Positions 45,619 to 56,722 are shown, counted from the stretch's first letter. The stretch: DNA of 64,000 nt from Sporodiniella umbellata (GCA_025677835.1 JAIXMR010000044.1:116317-180316); one strand, 5' to 3'. Made by a program: numbers and translations. Notes: a model not told the origin generated them from the sequence alone.

Positions 45619-47304
45619 ATGAAGAAACTGTTGATTTTTCTAATTGATGGCATTGGCGATGTTGCAGTACCTGAATTAGATTTCAAGACCCCCTTACAAG
45701 TAGCAAACGTACCCTGGATGGACAAATTGGCTGGTAATTACGATTGTTTTATGACTAATCTCATTCACTTACACCCGAAAAAAATAAAATAGAGTGTGGC
45801 TGGAATGGCCTACTAGACCCAGTGGAGCCTGGCTTGGCCTGCGGCTCTGATGTGGCTCATTTATCTATTTTGGGATACAATCCCAGAAAGTAAAGCGAAA
45901 AAAAAAAAGAGAAACTTGTAGAAATTAACTTCCTTGAAGATATTATCGAGGCCGAGGTGCATTTGAAAGTATGGGCGCAGGCTTGGACATGAAGCCAGGA
46001 GATATTGCTTTTAAGGTATTCATAAGTCCCTACGGACTTTTCAAGCGACTAAAACCCTTTTGATTTAGTCAAACTTTGCGTACTTGGAAAAAGAAACTGG
46101 TGTTGTCAAACTTCGAAAAGCAGACTCGCATTTTGGAAGCTTAGGGCCAGTGTTCTGTGAGTCTGTAGATAACATGTAAAAAGAAAAAAAAAAGAATAAG
46201 AGGGCAAAATATACATTATTATTGACAGAGTTTAATTTTAAGTAAGTTACCATCCTTTCCACAGCATGAAATTACAGTTCAATATGCCATCGATCATAGG
46301 TGCGGTATAAGAATTAGGGGACCAAATATAACAGACACAATCACAGGAACAGATCCCCTCAAAGATGAGTAAGACATAATGAAAGAAATTGAGTGTATAT
46401 GTTTAACATATTGTAGTAAGCAACTTATATATTGTAAACCAACAGCAGACAATGAAGAGTCTAGGATGACTAGCAAAGTGAGTAGATTTTACCTCCTTTC
46501 AAACCTAAACTCACCTTTATATATACATACTTATACCTGTAGATTGTAAACGAACTGTCAGATGCTTTTATCGACATATTGTCCAAACATCCTCTCAATA
46601 AAGACCGAATAGAACAAGGAAAAAACCCAGCCAATTGCATATTATTGAGAGGTTGCTCCAGCTGTATAGAGGTAAGAGCATAGTATAACCAAAATACTAC
46701 CTAACACGTTGTGATAAATAAGGTCCCGACCTTTGAAGAAGTCCATGGTTTAAAGCCCTTTTTAATAGCTCCTACATGCATTATAGCGGGTATCGGAATG
46801 ACTTTGGGTATGGACTTGGTCAAAGTTCCTGGTGCAACGGGCGATTACTCTACCGACTTTAATGCAAAAGCGCGAGCGTGTGTGGAAAACATTTCCTCTA
46901 ATGTCTATGACTTTGGGTTTTGCCATCTGAAAGCAGTAGACGATGCTGGACATGATAGAGATATATACAAAAAGGTACAAAGGCTATTAAGAAAAAGAAA
47001 AAGCTGACGCTTCTAAAAGATCCACTATCTTGAAAAAATAGATGAGATGATTGGAAGCGTACTTCAAGAGCTAGAACAAAAATCAAGTGAATCGTATACA
47101 GTCATTATCACCGGCGACCATACAACTCCTGCGCTTTACGGGGATCACAGTTGCGAACCGGTACCTTTTTCTTTATGCTGCATACCGTTTGAAAAAGGGG
47201 ACAATGTTAGAAGCTTTGATGAAAATTCGGTATCAAGCGGAAGCCTCGGTAGATTCTGTGGGGACCAAGTTATGCCGATTGCAAAGCATTTTATGAATAA
47301 ATAA
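45619..47304 (+). CDS. Archaeal-type cofactor-independent phosphoglycerate mutase (ApgM/aPGAM family)
   Basis: Nine exons are inferred: 45619-45733, 45793-45889, 45940-46015, 46069-46164, 46265-46368, 46417-46477, 46543-46671, 46723-46974 and 47020-47304, giving about 404 residues, the family's usual length. Active-site elements are present: LIDGIGD (metal Asp), GSDVAHLSILGYNPRKYYRG (serine nucleophile region), DDAGHDRD and TGDHTTPALYGDHS (metal His/Asp). The enzyme interconverts 3- and 2-phosphoglycerate. The exon 4/5 junction is uncertain: a short extra exon near 46232 might exist, but every version I tried gave a stop codon or a poorer frame. Bacterial-type and yeast-type mutases look quite different, so the subfamily is clear. 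Confidence 0.88.
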
Positions 47305-47306
47305 AT

Positions 47307-47593
47307 TTACGAGTGTTTGCTCTGTGCTCTACCAAATGCCTCGCTAGCAACGTTTCTTTTATAAGGATGCTGCTTAGATAGCAGGCCTATAGAGGCCAGA
47401 AGTTGGAGACAAGCAACTATAAAATAAGCAGTGTTTGCTTTGCCCTTATTTTTCATTGACTGTTGACGAGCCAAGTTGATATGTCTATGATAGCTAGCTA
47501 GAAAGTTCTGATAAAAAAAAAATAAGAATTCTGAGTCAAAGCAAAATATTAAAAATGAGTCATTTTACAGTCAAGCTCAATTACATCGCTCAT
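47307..47593 (-). CDS. Proposed small single-pass membrane protein, 69 residues
   Basis: I infer two exons, 47593-47585 (ATG AGC GAT) and 47507-47307. The donor is GTAATTG and the acceptor TTTTTTTATCAG. The product starts MSDNFLASYHRHINLARQQ and has one hydrophobic helix (AYFIVACLQLLASIGLL, about residues 31-47) flanked by basic residues (SMKNKGK; KQHPYKR), so it would be a single-pass protein. Even if exon 1 is wrong, an internal ATG gives a 49-residue version. The stop codon is 2 bp from the stop of the convergent phosphoglycerate mutase gene. I do not recognise the family; a small mitochondrial or ER membrane protein is possible. Confidence 0.5.
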
Positions 47594-48319
47594 GATACTT
47601 GGATAGAGCTTTTTCTGGCAAAGCAAATTGGGCTATAGTCCCAAGAAAGCTTCGTTTCCAGCTTCCAAAGCCTAGACACGATGACCTTTCGCCACATAAA
47701 AAGCTAAAAGGTTGGCCCCAATGTGTTTTTTTAGCCTATTTCTAGCGTGAGCTCGAAAGGAATTTCTTCAAAAAATGGAGAAAAAATGAACACAAATGTA
47801 CAAAGAGATGCACTTGAGGAACGTACTTTAAGCATGTTTTAATAAATTACCCACGGCTTCAAAATCGTGAGATTTGTTGAATGATGCTTAATGCAAAAAT
47901 TGAATCTGCGCTGTATTTTTTTGTTTCAGTACAATTTTGGTGTTGAAAAGCGATCAGGGCAAAGAGTTTTGTAAAGCGCTATACTGAGACAGCCTTTATG
48001 AACTGAGGTGCAGCCCATGTAGTTGTCTGTCATCTCAAGCAGCTATACCGTAAACAGCTTGTGTTTAAGCAACAATGGAGCTTCTTTTTGAAATCAGTTT
48101 TTAAGTGCTTTATACTCATATGAAACTAATGCTACCTAAGGCTTATAAACACAGCAATATCTTCTATGACAGAGGTGACTGTCTTTGGTAACGATAAACG
48201 AAAGATTAGATAAACAAAACAGTAACAAAAAGTGTGTGAGTCAACTGTGCTCCTTCTTTTTGAAACTAAGAGAAAATATAAAAACCTGAGAAAAAAAAAG
48301 TCGATTGAAATACCTTTCA
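47594..48319. other. Gene-free stretch
   Basis: No gene is supported between the small membrane ORF (-) and ketopantoate reductase (+), which diverge here. The sequence is AT-rich and not visibly repeated. Confidence 0.5.
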
Positions 48320-49707
48320 ATGATACTGAACCGATTCAGGTCCGAAATCCCGGTGTTAAGTAGAGCCTTCTGCTTTCAAAAAATTTCCAAGAACTACCAT
48401 ATAAACTCCGTAAACCAAAACTTCTTTATTAAAACAAACTCTCGGCCATACCAAACTAGCATGAGATTGTACAGTACGGAAAACCCTCCTCGCGTCTTAA
48501 CAGGTAAAATACTTTATAGATATGATTGAAGGAAAGGGGAGAACAAAATCACTAACTTGTAAATTCAGTTGGAACAGGTGCCGTAGGTGCCATTTACTCA
48601 TGGCGACTTTCTCAATCTTGTGAAATTACGACAGTATGTCGCTCAAGTTACCAAACTGTGCTTGAGAACGGATTTGATATTAACTCTGCCAAGTTTGGCT
48701 TAGACAAGTTTCGTCCTCATAAAGGTTTGGTCTATTCACAAACCTTATTGCTTGCTCTATAGGCTTTTTCTAATCTTGTTTTTTACTCTTTATTCTAGTC
48801 GTACGGTCTGTAGAAGAGTGTAAAGACAAAGTATTTGATTATGTTCTTGTTACTCTCAAGGTGTTACCAGAGGTGTATAACATAGCAGACATAATTGCTC
48901 CGGTGATCAAAGATGAGAAAACAACCATCGTATTGATTCAAAACGGTCTTGGGATTGAGGAGCCTATTGTTGAACGATTTCCAAACAACCCAATTATTTC
49001 TATCGTTGCCTATATTGGCGTTTCTCAACACCATCCAGGAAAGATAACCATGCTGGGTGGCGAGTCGTTGAGTGTGGGCAAATATCTTAAAGCTCAATGT
49101 AAGTCGGACGAGCAACACCAGAAATTTTTAGAGTATCTAAAGAAAGGCGGTGTGGACGCTCAGTCTGTAGAAGACATCGAAAAATTGCGTTGGCAAAAAC
49201 TTTTTTGGTACGAGCAAAAGTATTGTTGTATCAATAACCGTTCATCTCATTTTTCTTTTAAAACAAAAGGAACTCGTGCTTTTCCCCTGTTTGTACTTTA
49301 ACCGGAATGAACACAACAGAATTACTCGCTAACAAAGAGGCTACTAAAGCTGTCAAGGATCTTATGCATGAAGTTATTATGACAGCTAATGCGGAAGGCT
49401 ATGATTTTAACGAACAGGAGCAAATTGAAACAATGATGCTGAAAACAAAACAAACAGCTGAAAACTACAAGCCTTCTATGTAAGTCCAAACATAACGCAT
49501 TATTGATAGATATTAGCTAACATTTCTGTCTTTTTTTTTTTCAGGCAATTGGATAAAGAAAATGCAAAGCCTATGGAAATTGAAGCTATTTTAGGTGCTC
49601 CTCTTAAGCGAGCAAAAGCGAGAGGTCTCTCGGTTCCTCGACTGGAAACAGTGCACTCCATCTGTAGTGCAGCAAATCAACACATACTGAACAGCTTCAA
49701 AAAATAG
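48320..49707 (+). CDS. PAN5: Ketopantoate reductase (2-dehydropantoate 2-reductase)
   Basis: Five exons are inferred: 48320-48503, 48569-48724, 48799-49207, about 49270-49479 and 49545-49707, giving about 373 residues. About 60 residues rich in S, R, N and T precede the enzyme fold and look like a mitochondrial presequence (SRPYQTSMRLYSTE). The NADPH Rossmann motif is VGTGAVGAIYSW. VLIQNGLGIEEPI, KLRWQKLFWNSCFSPVCTLTG and the C-terminal PMEIEAILGAPLKRA are family blocks, the last containing a substrate-binding Glu. The enzyme reduces 2-dehydropantoate to pantoate on the pathway to pantothenate and coenzyme A. Family membership is firm. Confidence 0.92.
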
Positions 49708-49907
49708 ATAGAACTCCCAAAAAAAAAAGGCCTTGTTCGACAATAAAATAAAATAAAATAAAAAGCAAGGCTTTTTCAAGTGGTTGAACCACTTTGATAC
49801 GTATAAACAATATTCCGGACTCAAGCGTATAGCGCTCTCGGCTTTCCTTTTATTGACAATAGTTATTGTTTCCTGAAAACAGCACTTTGACGAGAAGCGT
49901 GGTTAAA

Positions 49908-50422
49908 TTAACGGAACTAAACAAAAAAATCAGTAGGCTGTAATGCAATGCAGATGTATAAAACTTATTTACCTTGTTGAAGCCAATGTCGGCAGCATAT
50001 TCACGGAAACATTGACGGCAGATGTTCAAGTTGTACTTGCGAATCAAACCAGCACGGTGAGCACAAACACGACTATAAACGTATTATTAAGTATGTTGAA
50101 CTCAACCTTTTGCATCTTGTATTCTCAGCAAGACAGATTACTTAAAGGCGAAGAGAAGAGCACATATGCATCTTTTTTTTTTCCAAAATAGTGTTTTCTT
50201 CTTAATAAGAAAATCTGCTTTTTGAAATCAAGATGCATTGACTCTTGTCACTTCCCTCATGTAAGCGATGCAAATGTATATCGTTTGGGTGGCTTGTACG
50301 CCATTCTGTCTGCTTGCCGAAAAAAGATAGAAAAGTAATTCAAATGTAGGTTGGGCTTACCATTGGCGGGCGCCTTTGCCGGAAGACTTAGGGTGAGAGT
50401 TCCAAACGTTGCTGTGAGCCAT
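49908..50422 (-). CDS. RPS29: 40S ribosomal protein S29 (uS14)
   Basis: Three exons are inferred, 50422-50361, 50072-49973 and 49916-49908, giving 56 residues, the standard length. The protein reads [20 protein letters not shown], then the zinc ribbon [19 protein letters not shown] with CRQCF, and ends DIGFNKFR. The four zinc cysteines are intact. The last coding exon holds only Phe-Arg-stop, and the first intron is unusually long for this window (about 288 nt). Codon choice (CGT, AAC, GGT) is that of a highly expressed gene. Confidence 0.96.
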
Positions 50423-53185
50423 GATAATTTACTAACTTTTTCAAAGAAGCGGGAAAAGAGGAGGAAGAACACTTTTCTCTGTATTCTCATCAAAACGAAA
50501 AAAAATTTTAAAGTGGCGAAGTGACGTTTCTTTTATTGGCTGTTTCTATTGTAAACTCGATTGAAACTACCTATACAAATAAATGCCATATGATGAACAA
50601 CAGTATACAAAAGTGTAGCAGCTGTTGAATCCTATCAACTAAGAATACGTGCTATTAAAAGAATAACCTCTTGTACAATTTCAGCTGGGCGATGGTCAAA
50701 TTAAAGCTCATGACCTCATATCTGGGACTATCATGAGAGTAGTCCCGTAAGGGCTTTGAAGTATCTTTACTTTTACGACCAAACCATACAGACTCTGCAA
50801 GTTAATATTTAAGTGCTTTTTTTGCTATTATAGATTCATATAGCAAGAATTTTAAAGTATAAATATGCTTCAGCTGGGTAAAAGTTACACGAACTAGTAA
50901 AAGACAGACCTCTATCTTTTCAGATTTACTGCTTAAGGGAAAAAACAACATTTTGTAAAGCCAGTACGATACAAATAGAGTTTTTATGCTTTCATGAGTT
51001 GGTACTGATTTCTAAAGACATGAGCAACTCTATTCTTTTCATAAACTCAGGTATACAGAGTCTAAAATGAATATTACAAACCATACGTAAATAGCATAAA
51101 TTTGTAAACACTATGAAGGCAAAGCCGCAAGTTAAAGACCATGTATGATATTGTCAAATTTTGAATTCATATATAACGGATTCGCTATCATTCAAGAAAT
51201 TCAATACCTAACAGAAGATGAGCTGTAGATCGCATCTCTCCCAAACTTCTTGAGTGCATATAATACAATAAATGTGGCACGTCAAGGTGTGCTTATTGAC
51301 TTGAAGTTGAAAATAGCTTTTTGTAGGTTAAAGGTATTTTATCTATACTGAGATTTCAATAGCAGTCATTAAATGACCGTACGTAATTCAACCTAGAGAC
51401 GCCAACAAGGTTTTTAAAAAAAAAGTAAATACTATTGTTTGATTGACACGATGCAAACGTTAGCAAAGATGCAGTAACTGCAGTCCAAGCTGTCACTTTT
51501 TTTTTTTTTTCGAAAATGCGATCCAATGTTGATAGTATAAAGAATAAACTAGTTTGGCATCAACGGAAAAACTATGCTCGGTCTCTTAAATATATACCTC
51601 TATGAACATTCTATATGTATATAGGCTGACAATCTCTAGCTTTTTGAGCTTATTAAACATTGGTATCTTGCTTTTATTTTATTTCACTTTGTTTTGACTT
51701 GAAAACCTCATCTTGAGCCAAAGTGTTAGTTGAGAGTTTACTATAGACATCATTGTTCTTTACAGTACATTTCAACACAACAATTGAAACAAATAAGTCT
51801 GTTTAAAGCGAAAATATACAGCAGCTATTGTTGACCTGTCTTTTGTATTATTGCAAGCGCCCAACTACACAAATAACTCATGCTGGTTTTGCAATCGCCT
51901 TTTAAGAGCTTTTGTTGCTACATCAAGGCACAAACACTTTATCTACAATTGGTTACCGACTATAGACTATGTGCTATAAAACGCTTACGAACTTATCTAA
52001 TCTGTTCAATTTTGAATTGCAATACTGTTCAATGGCGAGCAGACCATCTTTTAGTTACTGATTTGTGCTGTGTGCTATGATAGAATATTTTAAGCGCTGT
52101 TATAAATATACCTTAATAACATTTTTGCTTTTCGTTTAATTAGCTGACAAATAGGTCAATCCTGTTTTCAATAAAACAGTAGGCAAAAGAGAGCAAACTT
52201 TTTTCATCAAATCCAGCAATATGTTTTCAAATTACATCAAATATTTCGGTCGTCGAAACTGCTCTTGAACTGTATAAAGAAGCAAAATAACAATAATCCA
52301 AGAGCTAGTAAAAACTACTAGTGGTCAATTATTGGAGCGTCATCAAATTTTTTCGTGATTTGACAGGTATAAGCGGTACTCATCTAGTGTTCCGTATATA
52401 TGACTTCTTTGTTTTAAAAGTGGGAGACGGTATTGTTTCTCAAGCTTTGAGCTAAGCAGTACCTGCAAGGGATCAAATTCATATGCTATCGAATGAATAA
52501 ACTGTGCAATTCAGACAACAAGTAAGACTATTGGGCTAAAAACGCCTCTTCTGGATTTATATAAAAAAACAACTCGTGAGTTTTATATTTCTTCGTTTCC
52601 TTCAAATACCTCTAGATATTTAGGTTATATTATTGACTATACAAAAATACAACTGCTTTCTTTTTTTTTTTTCGAGGAAAGAAAAATGTTTTCTTATTTT
52701 TCCATCATTATTGAGTTGTATATTTTCACCAGTTTTATTACACAGGAGCTTTATAACCATGTTTGTCGCCCTACCTGCAGTATTTATGGCACTAAGAACT
52801 ACGCAACTCTATTTTAGTTTTTGCGACTAAAACCGTTATAAAGACAGTTAAACGTCAGATTTATAAAACGACCTTATTTCGTGACAATATAAAAGATTCA
52901 AGCAAAACAGCGTCCGATATCAGCTGCGTTTTGATTATATTATGCATCTTTTAGGAAAAAATACGCCTTCCAATATCAAAACAGCACAACCTGTTTTGTT
53001 TTCTTTTCTTTTATTCTCCTTAAAGTATCAGGTAGATGATCAAAGCGTGTCCTGATCAGGGCGAATGAACAAAAGCAGCCATGATCAAACTATAAGTAGC
53101 CTTTATGATTACACCCCTTTAGTATTTTATAGCACTTTGTAGCATTAATCATATGACTACATTGAACGTTTTGAAATATCGTTGT
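50423..53185. other. Longest gene-free AT-rich stretch
   Basis: About 2.8 kb with no supported gene. Only scattered frames of 60-70 codons occur, rich in F, K and Y, without conserved motifs. It ends at the inverted duplication and may contain decayed mobile DNA, but I could not show this. Confidence 0.55.
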
Positions 53186-53387
53186 GTACAGCTGGTGCAA
53201 CACTAAAAATGGCTACAACTTTTTTCAAAAGGCTATTTTTGATCCTCAGTAGACAGTTGCCTGTAATACTTTATGATATAAAACTGTCTTTTGAGCAATC
53301 AAGTATGCTTAAAAAGTATTTGGAAGGGGATCTCCTTCAAATTGCAAAGTGCCGTTTTCGTTGGTTTTGGTTTTGGGCAAAGTGACT

Positions 53388-53618
53388 TTAAATACTTTCT
53401 CGACTGATTTGTAGCACATCTAAGTAGCTGGTAGGTCTAAACTGGTCCACGAAGTCGTTGACAACCAGCACATTGTATTTCGAGATATGCAAAGTGTACT
53501 TGATGAGTCTTTTCAATTTAATCATTGTGCTTGAAAAGCCGGAATAAATATTTCCAACGGTGTGAATCACCCCTGAACAGTAATCAAAGCTGATTTTCTT
53601 AGATAAAGGGTTCGACAC
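53388..53618 (-). pseudogene. Left-arm copy of the duplicated ORF (3' fragment)
   Basis: Encodes the shared segment from SNPLSKKISFDYCSGVIH to QISRESI and a stop. Upstream, the frame runs out of the arm into unrelated spacer sequence, so this copy lacks its native 5' end. No protein family was recognised with confidence. Confidence 0.55.
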
Positions 53619-54025
53619 GTCTTTCAGTGTATACCGTATCTCAAAGAAGCCCTCATCACTCTGACCACATCAAAAAAAAAAAAAAAGCGCTGATAGAATC
53701 TGGGTCTTTTTATGGTTCGAGGATGTAATATAAATAGGCGTCGTAAAAAGGACGGTATCAGACCCAAATTTTGTCAATAATCAAATCTTGTTTCGATAAA
53801 CAAAAAGATATCGAGGCCTTCAGCAGGGATTTAGCTCTTTTAGAAACCAAAAAAAAGAAGAAGGACGTATTGTAAGTATGTTTAAATTGACTAGCGTTTA
53901 AAAAGAATCCAAAGGCCTTTGTATGCAACTTTATTTTAAACAGTAGAGCAACATACATTGGCGCTTTAAAAATTGGCGACAATGAATCCAAGTAAAAGAC
54001 TAAAGATAGATACAGTAAAAATTCT

Positions 54026-54298
54026 ATGAATAGTCGCTTCTTTGAGATACGGTATACACTGAAAGACGTGTCGAACCCTTTATCTAAGAAAATCAGCTTT
54101 GATTACTGTTCAGGGGTGATTCACACCGTTGGAAATATTTATTCCGGCTTTTCAAGCACAATGATTAAATTGAAAAGACTCATCAAGTACACTTTGCATA
54201 TCTCGAAATACAATGTGCTGGTTGTCAACGACTTCGTGGACCAGTTTAGACCTACCAGCTACTTAGATGTGCTACAAATCAGTCGAGAAAGTATTTAA
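54026..54298 (+). pseudogene. Right-arm copy of the duplicated ORF
   Basis: Encodes MNSRFFEIRYTLKDV, then the same segment as the left copy (FDYCSGVIHTVGNIYSGFSS; KYNVLVVNDFVDQF; stop after RESI), about 90 codons. The preceding spacer on this strand also reads as protein-like (LSIIKSCFDKQKDIEAFSRD) and may be an upstream exon interrupted by stops. The pattern of a VVNDF-like segment near the C-terminus faintly recalls the last part of TnpB/Fanzor-like transposon nucleases, but the zinc-ribbon cysteines are absent. Treat that as speculation. Confidence 0.5.
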
Positions 54299-54534
54299 AG
54301 TCACTTTGTCCAAAACCAAAACCAACGAAAACGGCACTTTGCAATTTGAAGGAGATCCCCTTCCAGATACTTTTTAAGCATACTTGATTGCTCAAAAGAC
54401 AGTTTTATATCATAAAGTATTACAGGCAACTGCCTACTGAGGATCGAAAAAAAAAAAACAAGCTCCTTATACTAAAAATTTAAAGTCCTATGTTTTTATT
54501 TGGGTTCCGCTCTTTAGTGTTGCATCAACTGTAC

Positions 54535-54934
54535 TCTGCAATAAGTACTTTTTTGTATGGTCACAAGCCAACTTGTCCTACGTTTAATGAGAAAAGATAG
54601 ACAGCTGTTTCCGAAGTTGCCGACGTTTTGGAAAGAAATTAACACAATGGAGGGAGTATATTATTTGCTCTCATCTGAGATAATCGAGAGCGAAAAGTAT
54701 ATAAAAAGACGGTTGCTTTCTCTTTTTTCTCTTTTTTTTTTAAAAAAAATATTTGTATAATAAACAAATCGTTGTTTATCTTTTATTTTTCCTGTCTTTT
54801 TCCTTTTTCCTTTATCTTTTTTTGTACAGGTGCTTGCGCGTGTATTTAAGGGCGAATATCAACCAAATTATCCAAACGTACCAGCTCATTTATTCATTTC
54901 TTGTTACTACCGCTATTGTTGCTTTTAATTTAAT
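54535..54934. promoter_or_regulatory. Upstream region of the zinc-cluster factor
   Basis: AT-rich, with a T-run near 54727-54738 and pyrimidine-rich DNA at about 54780-54828. No gene is supported. Confidence 0.45.
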
Positions 54935-56722
54935 ATGACAAATAATCTAAAGTGGCACTCATGCTCAACCAGCGACTTTCCGCTCAAACGACACAAAGTG
55001 AGCAAGGCGTGTGAACTGTGTCGAGCTAAAAAAATGCGCTGTAACGGCAGTAAGGTTTATAAGCTTTATATATGAATTGCCGACTAAATTGTAACCAGAA
55101 ACTCCTTGCCAAAGATGTGAATCACATAAAACAACATGTGTTTATCGAGATAAGACTCTTCGACAAATAAAAACAAAAGTATTTTTGCTGGACAAAATAC
55201 AGACAAATAACGGCTACAAAACACAACATCACAAAACATCCTGCCCGTTACTTATGATGAATGCTTTTCAGTTGCCTGTTGACACAAATTCAATACCTAA
55301 AGAAAAAGAAGCCAGCGCTTGGATGAAGTCTTTGATCCATCAGAATATCTTTTATGCACCCTGGCTACAACACTGTACTCACTCTAGCTCAGTCACTCAA
55401 GGTCTATTGGCAATCTTTCTTTTTCAGACCTCCAGGCAAAAGGAAGCGGAAGGTCTTTACGAAAAGGCACATGCAAAATTTTTCAAAGGCTGTTTTTCTC
55501 AGGAGTCCAACGATAATATCATTGAACTAGCCATACTACTTGTACATTACCAATGTATGGCCAAAGAAGAACAACAGGCCTATTTAACTATGCGGATGGC
55601 TCTTGACCTGGCACAAAATCGTGAATTGGATCCGACGCTGTTAAAAACGCTGGAAGCCTGGTATGTCTGGCTCACTTTTTATTTAGGAAAACCCTATTAC
55701 GCAGAATTAGAAGCTGGTTCTTGTCAAACATTCGAATATGAGATACAAAGATGGGCTTTTGACGTCACAGAGGCATATATTAGTTTTCTGAAACAACTCG
55801 TTTCAGAAAAAAAACCTGTGGAAATTAAATCTTTTGAAGTAACTTTTACTGGATTTACACTTAAAAAAATAGAAACTCATTTTTGTGATTGAATAGGAAT
55901 CGTTTAACGCTTTGGCTAACATCAAAACTCCTGAGAAGCACTCGGGTGCTCTTGAAATTCCCGATAAAATTATAGGATTGTGTCACAATATACTTAAAAT
56001 GCAACTGTTCAGCTCGGCGCATTGCCATAATGTGTTAGCTATTTCCCATTCACTTTTGTCTTTATCTGTGGTACCCCATGCTGCGATACAAGCAGTCAGT
56101 CTAGTCAAATCTTATTGTAGCTCAAGAAACCATCCACTTTACAACCCTTTGGTTGATCTCTTGACATCTTCTACTTGTACAGATGATCACCTTAACCGTC
56201 TATTAAACGATCTAGTTCCAGAACTGAGCACTGGTCAGAAAAGAAGCCTTTTGCTTTATGATAGTGAAAGTGAAAACTACGACAACAGAGACAAGCGTAT
56301 TCGATTAGAGAACCAGCAAGAGTCTTTTTACGAGTTGCTGATGGCCCCGGAAAGATTACCAAAATTGAGTTGGTTTCCCAAAACCCAATGGGGTCCCGCT
56401 CTACAACAAAGGGAATGGAACAGATTCTTTGCAGCCTCTGAAGTTCAAACCTTGCACTATCATCCAAATATGCAAGATTCTAAACAACCGAGTCTTTCAG
56501 ATAGTAGTAGCTCAAGTCCCATCAGTACAGCTAGCCATTACCCAGAACACAGTCAAGATCTCGTCCTTTGGGACTACTCAGGTAACATATTTCACCAAAA
56601 ACTAAACTGTTTAATCGATGCTTTTCACTTTTTTTAATTGTTTTTTTTTTTTTTTTTTTTTTTAAGAATCAACGATATTTAACCAGACACAATGGATATC
56701 AAAAGACGGTTGGACCCATTAA
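54935..56722 (+). CDS. Zn2Cys6 fungal transcription factor
   Basis: Four exons are inferred: 54935-55049, 55099-55838, 55897-56581 and 56667-56722, giving 531 residues. The binuclear zinc cluster at about residues 25-55 reads KACELCRAKKMRCNG / KTPCQRCESHKTTCVY, with all six cysteines. A run of charged residues follows as linker. The middle of the protein (about 85-400) is helical and resembles the regulatory region of this class without a clear fungal_trans signature. The C-terminal part has a Ser-rich patch. The first intron splits the zinc cluster, which is common. It is expected to be a nuclear DNA-binding regulator; its targets cannot be told from sequence. Confidence 0.9.

Larger units (their letters stand above)
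53186..54534. repeat. Inverted duplication: two 410-bp arms about 99% identical, 385-bp spacer
   Basis: The left arm 53241-53650 is the reverse complement of the right arm 54036-54445. I counted three mismatches over 410 bp and no gaps. Outside the arms a further 22-bp segment is shared in inverted form (53186-53207 with 54513-54534, three mismatches). The DNA between it and the main arms differs (33 bp on the left, 67 bp on the right). Each arm carries the same ORF, reading outward. This looks like a recent inverted duplication or a composite mobile-element remnant. No obvious transposase signature or target-site duplication was found. Confidence 0.9.

Noticed and set aside
53182..53385. Plus-strand 67-codon ORF across the left arm of the inverted duplication
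   Set aside because: It starts outside the arm and reads the antisense of the repeated region. The right arm does not preserve it.
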